Counted from the stretch's first letter, positions 1-10,344 are shown. The stretch: 64,000 nt of DNA from Phenylobacterium sp. NIBR 498073 (GCF_027286305.1 NZ_CP114599.1:248001-312000); one strand, 5' to 3'. The notes: a model not told the origin generated them from the letters alone. Translations and numbers: made by a program.

Positions 1-9
1 GCCCTTCAT
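1..9 (-). CDS. Possible first codons of a gene running off the left edge
   Basis: On the minus strand an ATG at position 9 reads Met-Lys-Gly before the window ends. It is preceded, about 7 bases away, by AGGAAAGGA, which is a good ribosome binding site. Nothing can be said about the product. The hairpin at 57-89 would separate it from the upstream hydrolase gene on the same strand. Confidence 0.3.
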
Positions 10-56
10 GGCGCGTCCTTTCCTGATGCTGCTTATCCAGCCTGAGCCGAGCGCGC

Positions 57-89
57 GGCGCAGGCCTTGATGCTAATCAAGCCTGCGCC
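57..89. terminator. Hairpin terminator after the MBL hydrolase gene
   Basis: A stem of GGCGCAGGC plus TTGAT pairs with ATCAA plus GCCTGCGCC, with a one-base bulge and a 4-base loop. It lies about 20 bases past the stop of the hydrolase gene that is read leftward. There is no clear U-run, so intrinsic termination is plausible but not certain. Confidence 0.5.
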
Positions 90-108
90 GGCGACGGTCC
101 GATGACGG

Positions 109-969
109 TCAAGCCTGGGTAACGGGAAGCCGCAGGAACACGTTCCCTGCCGCCGTGGCCGGCGGCAGGGCCCCGGCGCGGATGTTCACCTGCAGCGAGG
201 GCAGGATCAGGGTCGGGGCGGCCAAGGTGGCGTCGCGCGCCTCGCGCATGGCGACGAAGGCGGCCTCGTCCACGCCGTCATGCACATGCACGTTGCGGGC
301 CCGCTGCTCGGCGACGGTGGTCTGCCAGGCGAAGGTGTCGCGGCCGGCCGGCAGATAGTCGTGGCCGACGAAGATGCGCGTCGTTTCGGGCAGAGCCAGG
401 ATCTTGCGCGTCGAACGATAGAGGGTCGCCGCATCGCCGCCCGGGAAGTCGGCGCGGGCGGTCCCATAGTCGGGCATGAACAGGGTGTCGCCGACGAAGG
501 CGGCGTCGCCGATCATATAGGTGACGCAGGCCGGGGTGTGGCCGGGTGTGTGCAGCACCCCGATGTCCAGCGATCCGAGGGGCAGCACGTCGCCCTCGGC
601 CAGCAGCCGGTCGAAGACCCGTCCATCGTCGGCGACATCGTCGGCCTCGAAGCGGGGGATGAAAGCCTTCTGCACCTGGGTGATCTCGGCCCCGATCACC
701 ACCTGCGCGCCGGTTTCGCGGCGGATGTAGTCGGCCGCCGACAGGTGGTCGGCGTGCGCGTGGGTCTCCAGCACATAGGCCAGGGTCAGGCCCTGTTCGT
801 GCACCGCGGCCAGCACCGCATCGGCCGAGCCGGTCGAGAGCCGGGCCGCCTTGGGCTCGAAGTCGAGCACCGGGTCGATCACCGCGGCGACCCGGGTGGC
901 CGGGTCACTGACCAGGTGGGTCGCGGTCGAGGTGGCCTTGTCGAAGAATGTCTGTACGTGGGGGGTCAT
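109..969 (-). CDS. blh: MBL-fold persulfide dioxygenase-like hydrolase (Blh/ETHE1 type)
   Basis: A 286-residue metallo-beta-lactamase-fold protein. The metal motif THAHADH is at residues 69-75, followed by a conserved HTPGHTP and a late GHDY, which supply the remaining metal ligands. Length and motifs match the Blh/ETHE1-like group, which oxidises glutathione persulfide to sulfite using a mononuclear iron. It faces a BigR-type repressor gene across about 75 bases, with a rhodanese and a TauE-type exporter beyond. That is the known layout of sulfide-detoxification operons in Rhizobium and Xylella relatives. Persulfide oxidation to sulfite followed by export is the inferred role; a generic glyoxalase-II-like hydrolase is the alternative. 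Confidence 0.82.
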   Translation of the reverse strand: MTPHVQTFFDKATSTATHLVSDPATRVAAVIDPVLDFEPKAARLSTGSADAVLAAVHEQGLTLAYVLETHAHADHLSAADYIRRETGAQVVIGAEITQVQKAFIPRFEADDVADDGRVFDRLLAEGDVLPLGSLDIGVLHTPGHTPACVTYMIGDAAFVGDTLFMPDYGTARADFPGGDAATLYRSTRKILALPETTRIFVGHDYLPAGRDTFAWQTTVAEQRARNVHVHDGVDEAAFVAMREARDATLAAPTLILPSLQVNIRAGALPPATAAGNVFLRLPVTQA

Positions 970-996
970 GGTTGGAGCCTCCTTCGGCGTCGGGCC

Positions 997-1037
997 AACA
1001 TATAAGAACTTGCTAAATTAGAAACAACTCATATATT
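997..1037. promoter_or_regulatory. AT-rich divergent promoter and probable BigR-type operator
   Basis: A strikingly AT-rich stretch (ATATAAG near 1000, CTAAATTAG at 1013-1021, CATATAT at 1030-1036) in otherwise GC-rich DNA, placed between the two divergent starts. CTAAATTAG is a near-perfect short palindrome. BigR-type repressors bind AT-rich imperfect palindromes overlapping their own promoter, so this is the natural candidate site. The exact operator cannot be fixed by eye. Confidence 0.5.
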
Positions 1038-1043
1038 GCGGCT

Positions 1044-1412
1044 ATGTTCGATCTCGCGAACTTCGACATCACCCGTTTCGAGGCCAGCGCTGGGGAGGCC
1101 GCCAAGCTTCTGCGCGCGCTGGGCAACGAGCGGCGGTTGATGATCCTCTGCCAGCTGACCGAAGGCGAGCGATCGGTGGGCGAACTACTGCCCCTGGTCG
1201 GCCTGTCGCAATCGGCCCTGTCGCAGCACCTGGCGGTGCTGCGCGAGGAAGCCGTCGTGGCCACGCGCCGCGAGGGCCAGACCATCTGGTATCGGATCGC
1301 CGACCCCGCCGCGATGAAGGTGGTGGCGACGCTCGCGGAGATCTTCTGTCCTCCAGACATGAAGAAGGCCGATGACCGCTCCGACCCAACTGAATCCCAA
1401 GGACGTCGCTGA
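1044..1412 (+). CDS. bigR: BigR/SqrR-type ArsR-family persulfide-sensing repressor
   Basis: A 122-residue winged-helix ArsR protein. The recognition helix region reads LSQSALSQHLAVLR (residues 54-67). Two cysteines, C36 in ILCQL and C102 in IFCPP, match the cysteine pair that forms a tri- or tetrasulfide bridge in BigR/SqrR sensors and releases DNA. The 3' end overlaps the rhodanese gene by 41 bases, implying co-transcription. The likely targets are the shared promoter with the hydrolase gene and the downstream rhodanese-exporter genes. Family and cysteine spacing are visible; the ligand is inferred from the family. Confidence 0.85.
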   Translation: MFDLANFDITRFEASAGEAAKLLRALGNERRLMILCQLTEGERSVGELLPLVGLSQSALSQHLAVLREEAVVATRREGQTIWYRIADPAAMKVVATLAEIFCPPDMKKADDRSDPTESQGRR

Positions 1413-1902
1413 CCTGCTGGCCAAGGGCCAGGCGGTGCTGTTCGACGTCCGCGACCCCGACGAGTTCGCCCGCCGCCACGTGAAGGGCGCGCGGCTGCGC
1501 CCGCTGGCGAGCCTTGAGTCCGCGCCGCTCGACGTGCCGGCCGGCGCCTTGCCGATCTTCACCTGCCGTTCGGGCATGCGCACGGCCGCCAATTGCGCGC
1601 GGCTGGCGGCGGTCAGCGGCGGCCAGGCCGTGGTGCTGGCCGGCGGCGTCGACGGCTGGGCGGCCGCCGGCCTGCCGCTGGTCGAGGACCGCAAGGCACC
1701 GCTGGAAATGATGCGCCAGGTGCAGATCGCCGCCGGCACGCTGGTGCTGGTCGGCGTCGGCCTCGGTCTGCTCGTCCATCCCGGCTTCTTCGGCCTCGCG
1801 GCCTTCGTCGGCGCAGGCCTGACCTTCGCCGGGGCGACCGGCTTTTGCGGCATGGCCCGGCTGCTGGCGCATATGCCCTGGAACCGGCCGGCGAGGGACT
1901 AA
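1372..1902 (+). CDS. Rhodanese domain fused to a DUF2892 membrane tail
   Basis: A 176-residue protein with an N-terminal rhodanese domain (about 5-105). Its active loop reads CRSGMR with catalytic C65. A DUF2892-type pair of hydrophobic helices follows (about 120-165), so the sulfurtransferase is probably held at the inner membrane. It would move sulfane sulfur between low-molecular persulfides and acceptors such as sulfite. The ATG at 1372 lies inside the 3' end of the repressor gene, and the exporter gene starts 2 bases after the stop. This suggests a three-gene unit. Confidence 0.85.
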   Translation: MTAPTQLNPKDVADLLAKGQAVLFDVRDPDEFARRHVKGARLRPLASLESAPLDVPAGALPIFTCRSGMRTAANCARLAAVSGGQAVVLAGGVDGWAAAGLPLVEDRKAPLEMMRQVQIAAGTLVLVGVGLGLLVHPGFFGLAAFVGAGLTFAGATGFCGMARLLAHMPWNRPARD

Positions 1903-1904
1903 GC

Positions 1905-2675
1905 ATGGACCCGGTGAGCCTAGCGCTGGCGGCGGCCGGCGGCGCGCTGATCGGCCTGCTGCTGTCGGTGTTCGGCGGCGGCGGCTCGGTGCTGGCCGCG
2001 CCGCTGTTGCTCTATGTGGTCGGCGTGCGCGATCCGCACATCGCGATCGGCACCTCGGCCGCCGCCGTCGCGGTCAACGCCGCCGTGGGCTTGGCCGCGC
2101 AGGCCAAGGCGGGCCGGGTGAAGTGGCCCTGCGCCCTGGTGTTCGGCGGCGCGGGCCTGATCGGTTCGCTGGCCGGCGCGCATCTGGCCAAGATGATCGA
2201 CGGCGGCCAGCTGATCCTATGGTTCGCCGGGGCGATGGCCCTGGTCGGAGTCTCGATGCTGGCCCCCAAGAAGGACGAGGGCGATCCCAGCGTGCGGCTC
2301 GACGCGGCGCTGACCCGCAGGCTTGCGCCGCTGGGTCTGCTGGTCGGCTCGGCGGCCGGGTTCTTCGGGATCGGCGGAGGCTTCCTGATCGTGCCCGGGC
2401 TGATGGCCGCGACCGGCATGACCCTGGCCAACGCCGCGGCCAGTTCGCTGGTCTCGGTGGTGCTGTTCGGGGCGGCGACCAGCGCCAGCTACGCGGTCTC
2501 GGGACTGGTCGACTGGCCGGTGTTCGCGGCCCTGGTCGCCGGCGGCGGGGTCGGCGCGCTGGCGGGCGGGCCGCTCGCCGCCCGGCTGGCGGGCCACGCG
2601 GCGAGCGCCCGCCGGGCGTTTGCGCTGATGGTGCTGGCGACCGCGGCCTATGTCGCCTGGCGGACGCTGGGCTAG
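1905..2675 (+). CDS. TauE/SafE-family sulfite or sulfur-compound exporter
   Basis: A 256-residue, very hydrophobic protein with about eight membrane segments. Glycine-rich half-repeats (VFGGGGSVLAAPLL near the start and FFGIGGGFLIVPGL in the second half) are typical of TauE/SafE (DUF81) transporters. The start is the ATG at 1905, 2 bases after the rhodanese stop; an in-frame extension upstream would run inside the rhodanese gene and is rejected. In this context export of sulfite, the product of persulfide oxidation, is the likely job. Substrate is inferred. Confidence 0.85.
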   Translation: MDPVSLALAAAGGALIGLLLSVFGGGGSVLAAPLLLYVVGVRDPHIAIGTSAAAVAVNAAVGLAAQAKAGRVKWPCALVFGGAGLIGSLAGAHLAKMIDGGQLILWFAGAMALVGVSMLAPKKDEGDPSVRLDAALTRRLAPLGLLVGSAAGFFGIGGGFLIVPGLMAATGMTLANAAASSLVSVVLFGAATSASYAVSGLVDWPVFAALVAGGGVGALAGGPLAARLAGHAASARRAFALMVLATAAYVAWRTLG

Positions 2676-2681
2676 ACCCCG

Positions 2682-2712
2682 TCCCGGTTGGCTTGAATCA
2701 AGCCAACCGGGA
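2682..2712. terminator. Perfect 31-base palindromic hairpin after the exporter gene
   Basis: Two 15-base arms (TCCCGGTTGGCTTGA and its exact complement) flank one central base. It begins 7 bases after the exporter stop and ends about 40 bases before the ssuD stop, so it lies between convergent genes and could terminate both directions. No U-run follows. The centre contains GAATC, a GANTC methylation site. Confidence 0.65.
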
Positions 2713-2752
2713 TGAACAGGGTCACGGTGATCCATAGTGAGTGGGAATGGCT

Positions 2753-3901
2753 CTAGGAGGCCGCGCGCAGCGGCGGGGCGACGAACGACGGCGAGACGTT
2801 CGGGAAGCGCAGCTCGGTCTCGCCGATCTGGTGCTTCAGGTTCAGCTTCGGGAACAGCAGCTCGGCGACGCGGTAGGCTTCCTCCAGGTGCGGATAGCCC
2901 GAGGCGATGACCGTATCGACGCCAAGCTGGGCGTATTCCTCCAGCCGCTCAGCGATGGTGTCGGGGGCGCCGACCAGGGCGGTGCCAGCTCCGCTGCGCA
3001 CCAGCCCGACGCCGGCCCACAGGTTGGGGCTGACCTCGAGGTTGGCGCGGCTGCCGCCATGCAGGGCGCTCATCCGCGCCTGGCCGACCGAATCGGACCC
3101 CTTGGCCATAGCCCGCTGGAAGGCGGCGATGGCGTCGTCGGTGACGTATTTGATCAGCTCGTTCGCCGCGTCCCAGGCCTGGGCCTCGGTCTCGCGGACG
3201 ATGATGTGCAGGCGGACGCCGAAGCGGATCTTGCGGCCGCGCTTGGCGGCGCGTTCGCGCACGTCGTCGATGACCTCCTTCAGCTGGGCCGGGGGCTCGC
3301 CCCAGGCCAGGTAGACGTCGACGTGCTGGGCGGCGATCTCACGGGCGATGTCGGACGAACCGCCGAACCAGATCGGGGCGTGCGGCTCCTGCACGAACGG
3401 GAACAGCAACCGGCCCTTATCGATCGACAGGTGCTTGCCTTGGTGGGTGACGGTCTCGCCGTTGGCCAGGCGCCGCCAGATGTTCAGGAATTCCTCGGTC
3501 TGCACGTAGCGTTCGTGGTGGTCGAGGAACAGGCCGTCGGCCGCCAGGGCCTGCGGGCTGCCGCCGGTGACGATGTTGACCAGCGCCCGCCCGCCGCTCA
3601 GCCGGTCCAGCGCGGCGGCCTGGCGCACGGCCTCGGAGGGGTGGATCAGGCCCGGACGCGCGGCGACCAGCAGCCGTAGCCGCTCGGTGAACGGCGCGAT
3701 CGAGGCCGCGGTGATCCAGGCGTCGGTGCAATGGGCGCCGGTCGGCAGCAGCACCCCGGAATAGCCTAGCCGGTCGGCGGCCACGGCGATGTCGCGCAGG
3801 TAGCGCGGGGTCGGGGCGCGGTCGGTCTCCGGATGGCTCAGATAGGCGTTGTCGCCCGCCGACGGGATGAACCAGAGGAAGTCGAGCGGGGTCTTGGACA
3901 T
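2753..3901 (-). CDS. ssuD: FMNH2-dependent alkanesulfonate monooxygenase
   Basis: A 382-residue flavin-dependent monooxygenase of the bacterial luciferase-like (LLM) class, with length and start (DFLWFIP) typical of SsuD. Family marks include VNIVTGG and YLAWGEPP. SsuD cleaves C1 and longer alkanesulfonates to an aldehyde and sulfite using FMNH2 and oxygen. The start is an ATG at 3901 with AGGAGG just upstream. No SsuE reductase or SsuABC transporter is present here. The divergent neighbours are an outer-membrane receptor, an MFS carrier and a TauD-type dioxygenase, suggesting a sulfur-starvation locus with alternative uptake. Regulation probably runs through the two palindromic boxes upstream. 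Confidence 0.88.
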   Translation of the reverse strand: MSKTPLDFLWFIPSAGDNAYLSHPETDRAPTPRYLRDIAVAADRLGYSGVLLPTGAHCTDAWITAASIAPFTERLRLLVAARPGLIHPSEAVRQAAALDRLSGGRALVNIVTGGSPQALAADGLFLDHHERYVQTEEFLNIWRRLANGETVTHQGKHLSIDKGRLLFPFVQEPHAPIWFGGSSDIAREIAAQHVDVYLAWGEPPAQLKEVIDDVRERAAKRGRKIRFGVRLHIIVRETEAQAWDAANELIKYVTDDAIAAFQRAMAKGSDSVGQARMSALHGGSRANLEVSPNLWAGVGLVRSGAGTALVGAPDTIAERLEEYAQLGVDTVIASGYPHLEEAYRVAELLFPKLNLKHQIGETELRFPNVSPSFVAPPLRAAS

Positions 3902-3936
3902 AGGGGCCTCCTGTGCGCCAAAGGGGCGCGGACCCG

Positions 3937-3963
3937 TATTCCTACATTTTCTATAGGATTAAT
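3937..3963. promoter_or_regulatory. Palindromic box 1 in the ssuD-receptor divergent promoter
   Basis: Reads TATTCCTA, eight bases, then ATAGGATTAAT; TCCTA and TAGGA form the symmetric core. An inverted copy lies at 4046-4074. It sits about 36 bases upstream of the ssuD start. The pairing with box 2 and the divergent sulfur genes suggest an operator for a sulfur-responsive regulator, but the regulator is not known from this window. Confidence 0.55.
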
Positions 3964-4045
3964 CTTGCTACGAGAAATCCTCATGCGAAACCCCAGGATT
4001 CCCGACAATAGCGGGGCCGAAAGCCGCTGCAGAAAATCTATGGCG

Positions 4046-4074
4046 ACTAATATCCTATTTTATCCATAGGAATA
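4046..4074. promoter_or_regulatory. Palindromic box 2, inverted copy of box 1
   Basis: Read on the minus strand it gives TATTCCTA, eight bases, ATAGGATATTAGT, nearly the same as box 1. The two boxes are about 82 bases apart in opposite orientation. The remaining leader (4075-4263) up to the receptor start holds no gene that I can support and has GC-rich stems near 4230-4260. Confidence 0.55.
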
Positions 4075-4263
4075 AGGGGTGACGTCCGTCCTCCCCTTCT
4101 GGCGTCGCACCTCAAGCGGAGCGTGGGCTCGACCGGCGGGTCCACGCGACGCCTTCTGAACCTCTGGCGCGCAAGCGCCCAACATGGCGCCGAACGGCGT
4201 CTCGACACCTGTTTCATCATCTGGAGGCAGGAGGCGCCCCGTCGCGCCTCTGCGGGGATAGCT

Positions 4264-6573
4264 GTGCCTGAACTGAGCTTGAAATCGAAACTGATCCTGT
4301 CCGCCGCGACCGTGGCGATCCTGATCGGCGCGCCGCCGCCGGCCTTCGCCGATGACGCCGCCGACGCCTCCGTCGAGGAGGTGGTGGTCACCGTCCGCCG
4401 CCGCGCAGAAAAACTGCAGGACGTGCCGATCACCGTCTCGGCCGTGACCGGGCAGACCCTGGCCGCCGAGCGCCTGGATCGAGTCGCCGACTATGCCGCC
4501 AAGATCGCCAACTTCAACGCCCTGCAGCAGAACACCCGGGTTTCGACTCTGACCATCCGCGGGGTTGGCGGCAACGCCAACAGCGATGGCTCCGAGGCCG
4601 GGGTCGGCCTGATCGTCGACAACGTGTTCTTCACCCACCCGGGCTTCTCGTGGCTGGACTTCGTGGACCTGGAGAGCGTCGAGCTGGCGCGCGGTCCGCA
4701 GGGCACCCTGCTGGGCAAGAACACCACCATCGGCGCCCTGGTGGTGACCACCAAGAAGCCGTCGTTCACGCCCGAGGCCCAGGCCAGCGGCACGATCGCC
4801 AACAACGAGCGCTACCAGCTGCGGGCCAACATCTCAGGGCCGCTCGCGGACGACAAGCTGGCCGGGCGGCTGACCTTCTATCGCGACATCGGCGGCGGCT
4901 ACGTCACCAACAAGTTCGACGGCGAGGACTATCTCGGCAACGACCGCTGGGCGCTGCGCGGTCAGCTCTTGTTCGAGGGCGAGAGCTTCTCCAACCGGCT
5001 GATCGCCGAGCACTACGAGACCAAGGAATACAACAACTTCTATCCGCCGGCCGGCGACCCGACGAGCTTCGTCAACGGCGCGCCGCGCAACGGCTGGGAG
5101 CGCAAGCTGCGCACCGCATTCGGCTATGTCCCGAGCTACGACGTCTACGACAACGCCGACCTCGACACCCAGGACAAGATCGTCTCGCGCACCGACGGGA
5201 TCTCCAACCAGCTCGACTGGCGGTTCGGCGGCCACACCCTGACGTCGGTCACCGCCTGGCGCCGGCTCTATTTCCGGCCCCAGAACGACAGCGACCTGAC
5301 GCGGTTCTCGATCTTCCGGGCCGGCTACGACGTCGATGTCGACCAGTACTCGCAAGAGCTGCGGCTGGCCTCGCCGGCCGACGGACGGTTCGACTACCAG
5401 GTCGGCCTCTTCCTGCTGAAGCAGGACGTCACCAGCAACTACCGCACCCTATTCTATGATGACGCCAGCGCCTTCCTGCTGAGCCCGGCGGTCCCGGGCC
5501 TGGTGCTTGACGGTCTGGAGACCAACCAGGTCGGCAAGGCGCAGACCAAGAGCGCGGCGGTGTTCGGCCAGGGGACCTATCGGTTCAATGACCGCGCCAG
5601 CCTGACCGCCGGCCTGCGCTACACCTACGAGGAGCGGGAAGCCTCCAACCGGGGCCTGGCCTTCGGCGGGGTTCCGCTGAGCGGCGCCCTGGCGGCCTAC
5701 GCCCCGTTCCGCGCCGCGGTGGCCGGCGCGCCGTTTCTGGTCGAGGGCCAGAAGGAATCCGGCTCGTTCTCCTGGCTGATCAACCCATCCTACAGGCTCA
5801 CTGACGACATCCTGGCCTATGCCAGCGTCAGCTACGGCGAGAAGTCAGGCGCGGCCAATCTCGGCGCGCGGCCGGGCGATCCGATCATCATCTCGCCGGA
5901 GAAGTCGATCGACTATGAGCTGGGCCTCAAGACGACGTGGCTGGACGGCCGGGCGACCCTCAACGGCAACCTCTACTGGAACGACATCACCGACTATCAG
6001 GCGACCCTGACCAGCCAGGTTGGGACCACCGCCCGCTCGTACCTGTCGAACGTCGGCAAGGTGCGGCTGCGCGGGGTCGAGGTGGAGGGCCAGGCGCAGC
6101 TGACCGAGGCCTGGCGGGTGTCGGCCAGCGCCGCGTTCAGCGACGCACGCTATGAGTCCTACGTGGGCGCCCCGGTCCCGGTGGAGTACGGCTATGCCGG
6201 CGGCCCGGCCTTCGTCGACCTGTCGGACACCCGCGTGCCGTTCGCGCCGAAGTTCACCGGCCAGGTCAGCGTCAACTACGAGGCCCCGCTGACCGGCGAC
6301 CTGGTGCTGTTCGCCTACGCCAACCAGACCTGGCGCAGTTCGACCTTCCAGCACTCGCTCTCGCAGTACGGCCGCCAGGACGCCTACGGCCTTACCCACG
6401 CCGGGATCGGGCTGAAGGACGCCTCCGGCCGCTGGTCGGGCAACATCTGGGCGAAAAACCTGTTCGACCAAGAGTACGCCGCCGCCTTCGGCAACGCCTC
6501 GGCCAACACCCCCTACATCGCCATCCTTGGTGAGCCGCGCACCTTCGGCCTCACCTTGACCGGCCGCTACTGA
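4264..6573 (+). CDS. TonB-dependent outer-membrane receptor
   Basis: A 769-residue receptor if started at the GTG at 4264, which has GGGGAT upstream and puts a normal signal peptide (1-29, cut after AFA) at the front. The open frame extends 47 codons further, but that part does not look like protein. A TonB-box-like EEVVVTV follows at about 38-44, then the plug domain (LTIRGVGG, ELARGPQGTLLGKNT), then a beta-barrel ending in an aromatic residue (GRY). The plug-barrel family imports scarce large or charged ligands. Being co-transcribed with an MFS carrier and a TauD-type enzyme, and divergent from ssuD, it probably takes up a sulfonate or sulfate ester. The ligand is inferred. Confidence 0.9.
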   Translation: MPELSLKSKLILSAATVAILIGAPPPAFADDAADASVEEVVVTVRRRAEKLQDVPITVSAVTGQTLAAERLDRVADYAAKIANFNALQQNTRVSTLTIRGVGGNANSDGSEAGVGLIVDNVFFTHPGFSWLDFVDLESVELARGPQGTLLGKNTTIGALVVTTKKPSFTPEAQASGTIANNERYQLRANISGPLADDKLAGRLTFYRDIGGGYVTNKFDGEDYLGNDRWALRGQLLFEGESFSNRLIAEHYETKEYNNFYPPAGDPTSFVNGAPRNGWERKLRTAFGYVPSYDVYDNADLDTQDKIVSRTDGISNQLDWRFGGHTLTSVTAWRRLYFRPQNDSDLTRFSIFRAGYDVDVDQYSQELRLASPADGRFDYQVGLFLLKQDVTSNYRTLFYDDASAFLLSPAVPGLVLDGLETNQVGKAQTKSAAVFGQGTYRFNDRASLTAGLRYTYEEREASNRGLAFGGVPLSGALAAYAPFRAAVAGAPFLVEGQKESGSFSWLINPSYRLTDDILAYASVSYGEKSGAANLGARPGDPIIISPEKSIDYELGLKTTWLDGRATLNGNLYWNDITDYQATLTSQVGTTARSYLSNVGKVRLRGVEVEGQAQLTEAWRVSASAAFSDARYESYVGAPVPVEYGYAGGPAFVDLSDTRVPFAPKFTGQVSVNYEAPLTGDLVLFAYANQTWRSSTFQHSLSQYGRQDAYGLTHAGIGLKDASGRWSGNIWAKNLFDQEYAAAFGNASANTPYIAILGEPRTFGLTLTGRY

Positions 6574-6584
6574 GGGAACGCGCG

Positions 6585-7964
6585 ATGACTGCTTCGGCTC
6601 GTCTTCCCGCATGGCGCTTGGCGGTGTTCGCCGCCCTGGCCATTCCGCTGGCCGGGGCGGGGCTGCCGCTGGCGGTCTATCTGCCGCCCTACTACGCCCA
6701 GGAGTTGGGCCTGGGGCTCGGCGCCGTCGGACTGATCTTCATGCTCAGCCGGGTGTGGGACGCGGTGACCGACCCGCTGGTGGGGGTGCTGTCGGACCGC
6801 AGCCGCAGCCGGTTCGGGCGGCGCAAGCCGTGGATCGCGGCCGGCGCGCCGCTGTTCGCGCTCGCCACCACGGCGATCTTCGCGCCCGGCCTGTTCGGCG
6901 TGGCGCGGCCCGGCGCGGCCTGGCTCAGCGTCTGGCTGGTGGTGTTCTACGTCGGCTGGACGATGATCCAGATTCCGGTCTCGGCCTGGGCCGGGCAGCT
7001 GGCGGCGCAGTACCACGAGCGCAGCCGGGTGCAGACCTATTTCCAGGTGGCGACGGCCGGCGGCCTGCTGCTGGTGCTGGTCCTGCCGGCCGCGCTCGAC
7101 CAGATCGGCGCCCGCGCGGGCCTGCCCGCCGATCCGGGGCTGAAGGTCGCGGCGATGGGCGGGTTCATCCTGGCCACCTTCGTCCCGACCCTGATCGCCG
7201 CCCTGACGCTGGTGAAGGAGCCGCCGGCCCCGCCGCCGAGCCCGGCGCGATCGACCCTGCGCCGCGACCTGGCGGTGGCGGCGCGCGATCCGCTGCTGCG
7301 CAAGGTGCTGACCTCGGACTTCGCGGTCACCCTCGGCCAGCTGATCCGCTCGTCGCTCTTCGTGTTCTTCGTCTCGGCCTATATGGGCCGCCCGGACCTG
7401 GCCGCCGGCCTGTTCCTGCTGCAGTTCGTGTTCGGGGTTTTCGCCGGGCCGATCTGGCTGCGGATCGGCTACCGGCTGGGCAAGCACCGGGCGGCGGTCG
7501 CCGGCGAGCTGGCTCAGGTGGCGATCAATCTCGGCCTGCTGCTGATTACGCCCGGCGCCCTGCCGCTGCTGGTCGGCCTGACGATCGCCCAGGGCCTGGC
7601 CCAGGGCTCGGGCAACCTGATGCTGCGCTCGATGGTCGCCGACATCGCCGACAAGCAGCGCCTGGAGAGCGGCGAGGACCGCACCGGCCTGCTGTTCTCG
7701 ATCTTCAGCCTGACCGGCAAGGCCGCCACCGCGGTCGCAGTCGGGGTCGCCCTGCCGCTGGTCGGGCTGCTGGGCTTCAAGCCCGGCGCCGTCAACGCGC
7801 CCGAGGCGCTGCTCGGCCTGAAGCTGGCCTTCGCGCTCGGTCCCGCCTTCGCCCATCTGGCCTCGGCCTGGCTGATCGCCGGCTTCTCGCTGGACGAGGC
7901 CGGCCACGCCGACATCCGCCGTCAACTGGACAGCCGCGACGCCGCGGCGGTCCCCGCCGAATGA
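6585..7964 (+). CDS. MFS transporter of the GPH (MelB-like) family
   Basis: A 459-residue protein with about twelve hydrophobic segments. The early loop [20 protein letters not shown] is diagnostic of glycoside-pentoside-hexuronide:cation symporters. It starts 11 bases after the receptor stop, so it is probably the inner-membrane partner that moves the receptor's substrate from periplasm to cytoplasm. GPH carriers classically move sugars with sodium or protons. The link to an organosulfur substrate here comes only from the operon. Confidence 0.87.
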   Translation: MTASARLPAWRLAVFAALAIPLAGAGLPLAVYLPPYYAQELGLGLGAVGLIFMLSRVWDAVTDPLVGVLSDRSRSRFGRRKPWIAAGAPLFALATTAIFAPGLFGVARPGAAWLSVWLVVFYVGWTMIQIPVSAWAGQLAAQYHERSRVQTYFQVATAGGLLLVLVLPAALDQIGARAGLPADPGLKVAAMGGFILATFVPTLIAALTLVKEPPAPPPSPARSTLRRDLAVAARDPLLRKVLTSDFAVTLGQLIRSSLFVFFVSAYMGRPDLAAGLFLLQFVFGVFAGPIWLRIGYRLGKHRAAVAGELAQVAINLGLLLITPGALPLLVGLTIAQGLAQGSGNLMLRSMVADIADKQRLESGEDRTGLLFSIFSLTGKAATAVAVGVALPLVGLLGFKPGAVNAPEALLGLKLAFALGPAFAHLASAWLIAGFSLDEAGHADIRRQLDSRDAAAVPAE

Positions 7965-7998
7965 CCTTCGCTTCAAGACTTCAGAGGAGACCCTTCAG

Positions 7999-8901
7999 AT
8001 GAGCACTCACGACCTCGACATCCGCCCCGTCGCCGGCCGCATCGGCGCCGAAGTCGCCGGCGTCACCCTCTCGGCCGACCTGCCCGACGCCACGGTCGCG
8101 GCGATCGACGAGGCCCTGCACCGCTACAAGGTGCTGTTCTTCCGCGGCCAGGGACATCTGGACGACGCTTCGCAGGAGGCCTTCGCCGCTCGGCTCGGCG
8201 ATCCGGTCGCCCACCCGACCGTGCCGGTGGCCAAGGGCAGCAGCTATCTGCTCGAGCTCAATTCGCAGCATGGCGGCCGGGCGAACGCCTGGCACACCGA
8301 CGTCACCTTCGTGCCGGCCTATCCGAAGGCCTCGATCCTGCGGGCGGTGGTCTCGACCGCCTCGGGCGGCGACACCGTCTGGGCCAACACCGCCGAGGCC
8401 TATGCGCGCCTGCCCGACCACCTGAAGGCCCTGGCCGATAATCTCTGGGCGCTGCACACCAACGCCTACGACTACGCAGCGGCCAAGCCGGCGGCGAGCC
8501 GCGAACAGATCGATCGTCACCGCAACGTCTTCGCCTCGACCGTCTACGAGACCGAGCACCCGGTCGTGAGGGTGCATCCGGTGACCGGCGAGCGGACCCT
8601 GATCCTCGGACAGTTCGTGAAGTCGCTGGTGGGGCTGTCGAGCGCCGACTCGCGGCGGATCTACGACACCCTGCAGGAGCACGTGATACGGCTGGAGAAC
8701 ACGGTCCGTTGGCGCTGGCGCGCGGGCGACGTGGCGATCTGGGACAACCGGGCGACCCAGCACTACGCGGTCGACGACTACGGCGACCAGCATCGCGTCA
8801 TGCGCCGCGTCACCCTGAACGGCGACGTCCCGGTCTCGGTCGACGGGCGTCCGAGCCGGGCGATCTCGCCGCTGCCGGCGACGGCGATCGCGGCGGAGTA
8901 G
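7999..8901 (+). CDS. TauD/AtsK-type alpha-ketoglutarate-dependent dioxygenase
   Basis: A 300-residue TauD-family enzyme. The iron ligands are visible as WHTD (HxD) near residue 98 and the distal His in the [18 protein letters not shown] stretch, whose arginine binds 2-oxoglutarate. Relatives hydroxylate the carbon next to a sulfonate (taurine) or sulfate ester (AtsK), releasing sulfite or sulfate plus an aldehyde. It starts 34 bases after the MFS gene with AGGAGA upstream, and is the last gene of the receptor-carrier-dioxygenase operon. AtsK-like action on alkyl sulfates fits as well as taurine. Confidence 0.87.
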   Translation: MSTHDLDIRPVAGRIGAEVAGVTLSADLPDATVAAIDEALHRYKVLFFRGQGHLDDASQEAFAARLGDPVAHPTVPVAKGSSYLLELNSQHGGRANAWHTDVTFVPAYPKASILRAVVSTASGGDTVWANTAEAYARLPDHLKALADNLWALHTNAYDYAAAKPAASREQIDRHRNVFASTVYETEHPVVRVHPVTGERTLILGQFVKSLVGLSSADSRRIYDTLQEHVIRLENTVRWRWRAGDVAIWDNRATQHYAVDDYGDQHRVMRRVTLNGDVPVSVDGRPSRAISPLPATAIAAE

Positions 8902-8910
8902 GGGGCAGCG

Positions 8911-8945
8911 GCCCGGACTTCGGCCCGCGAGGCCGAAGTCCGGGC
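8911..8945. terminator. Bidirectional hairpin terminator
   Basis: A perfect 15-base-pair stem (GCCCGGACTTCGGCC and its complement) with a 5-base loop lies between the convergent dioxygenase and ahcY genes. It ends 7 bases from the ahcY stop. The position and perfect symmetry fit termination from both sides, though no U-run is present. Confidence 0.75.
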
Positions 8946-8952
8946 GCCGTCA

Positions 8953-10344
<1,392 letters not shown>

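Noticed and set aside
4075..4263. Possible SAM-type riboswitch ahead of the receptor gene
   Set aside because: I could not match the conserved SAM-II or SAM/SAH core; only generic GC-rich stems are seen.
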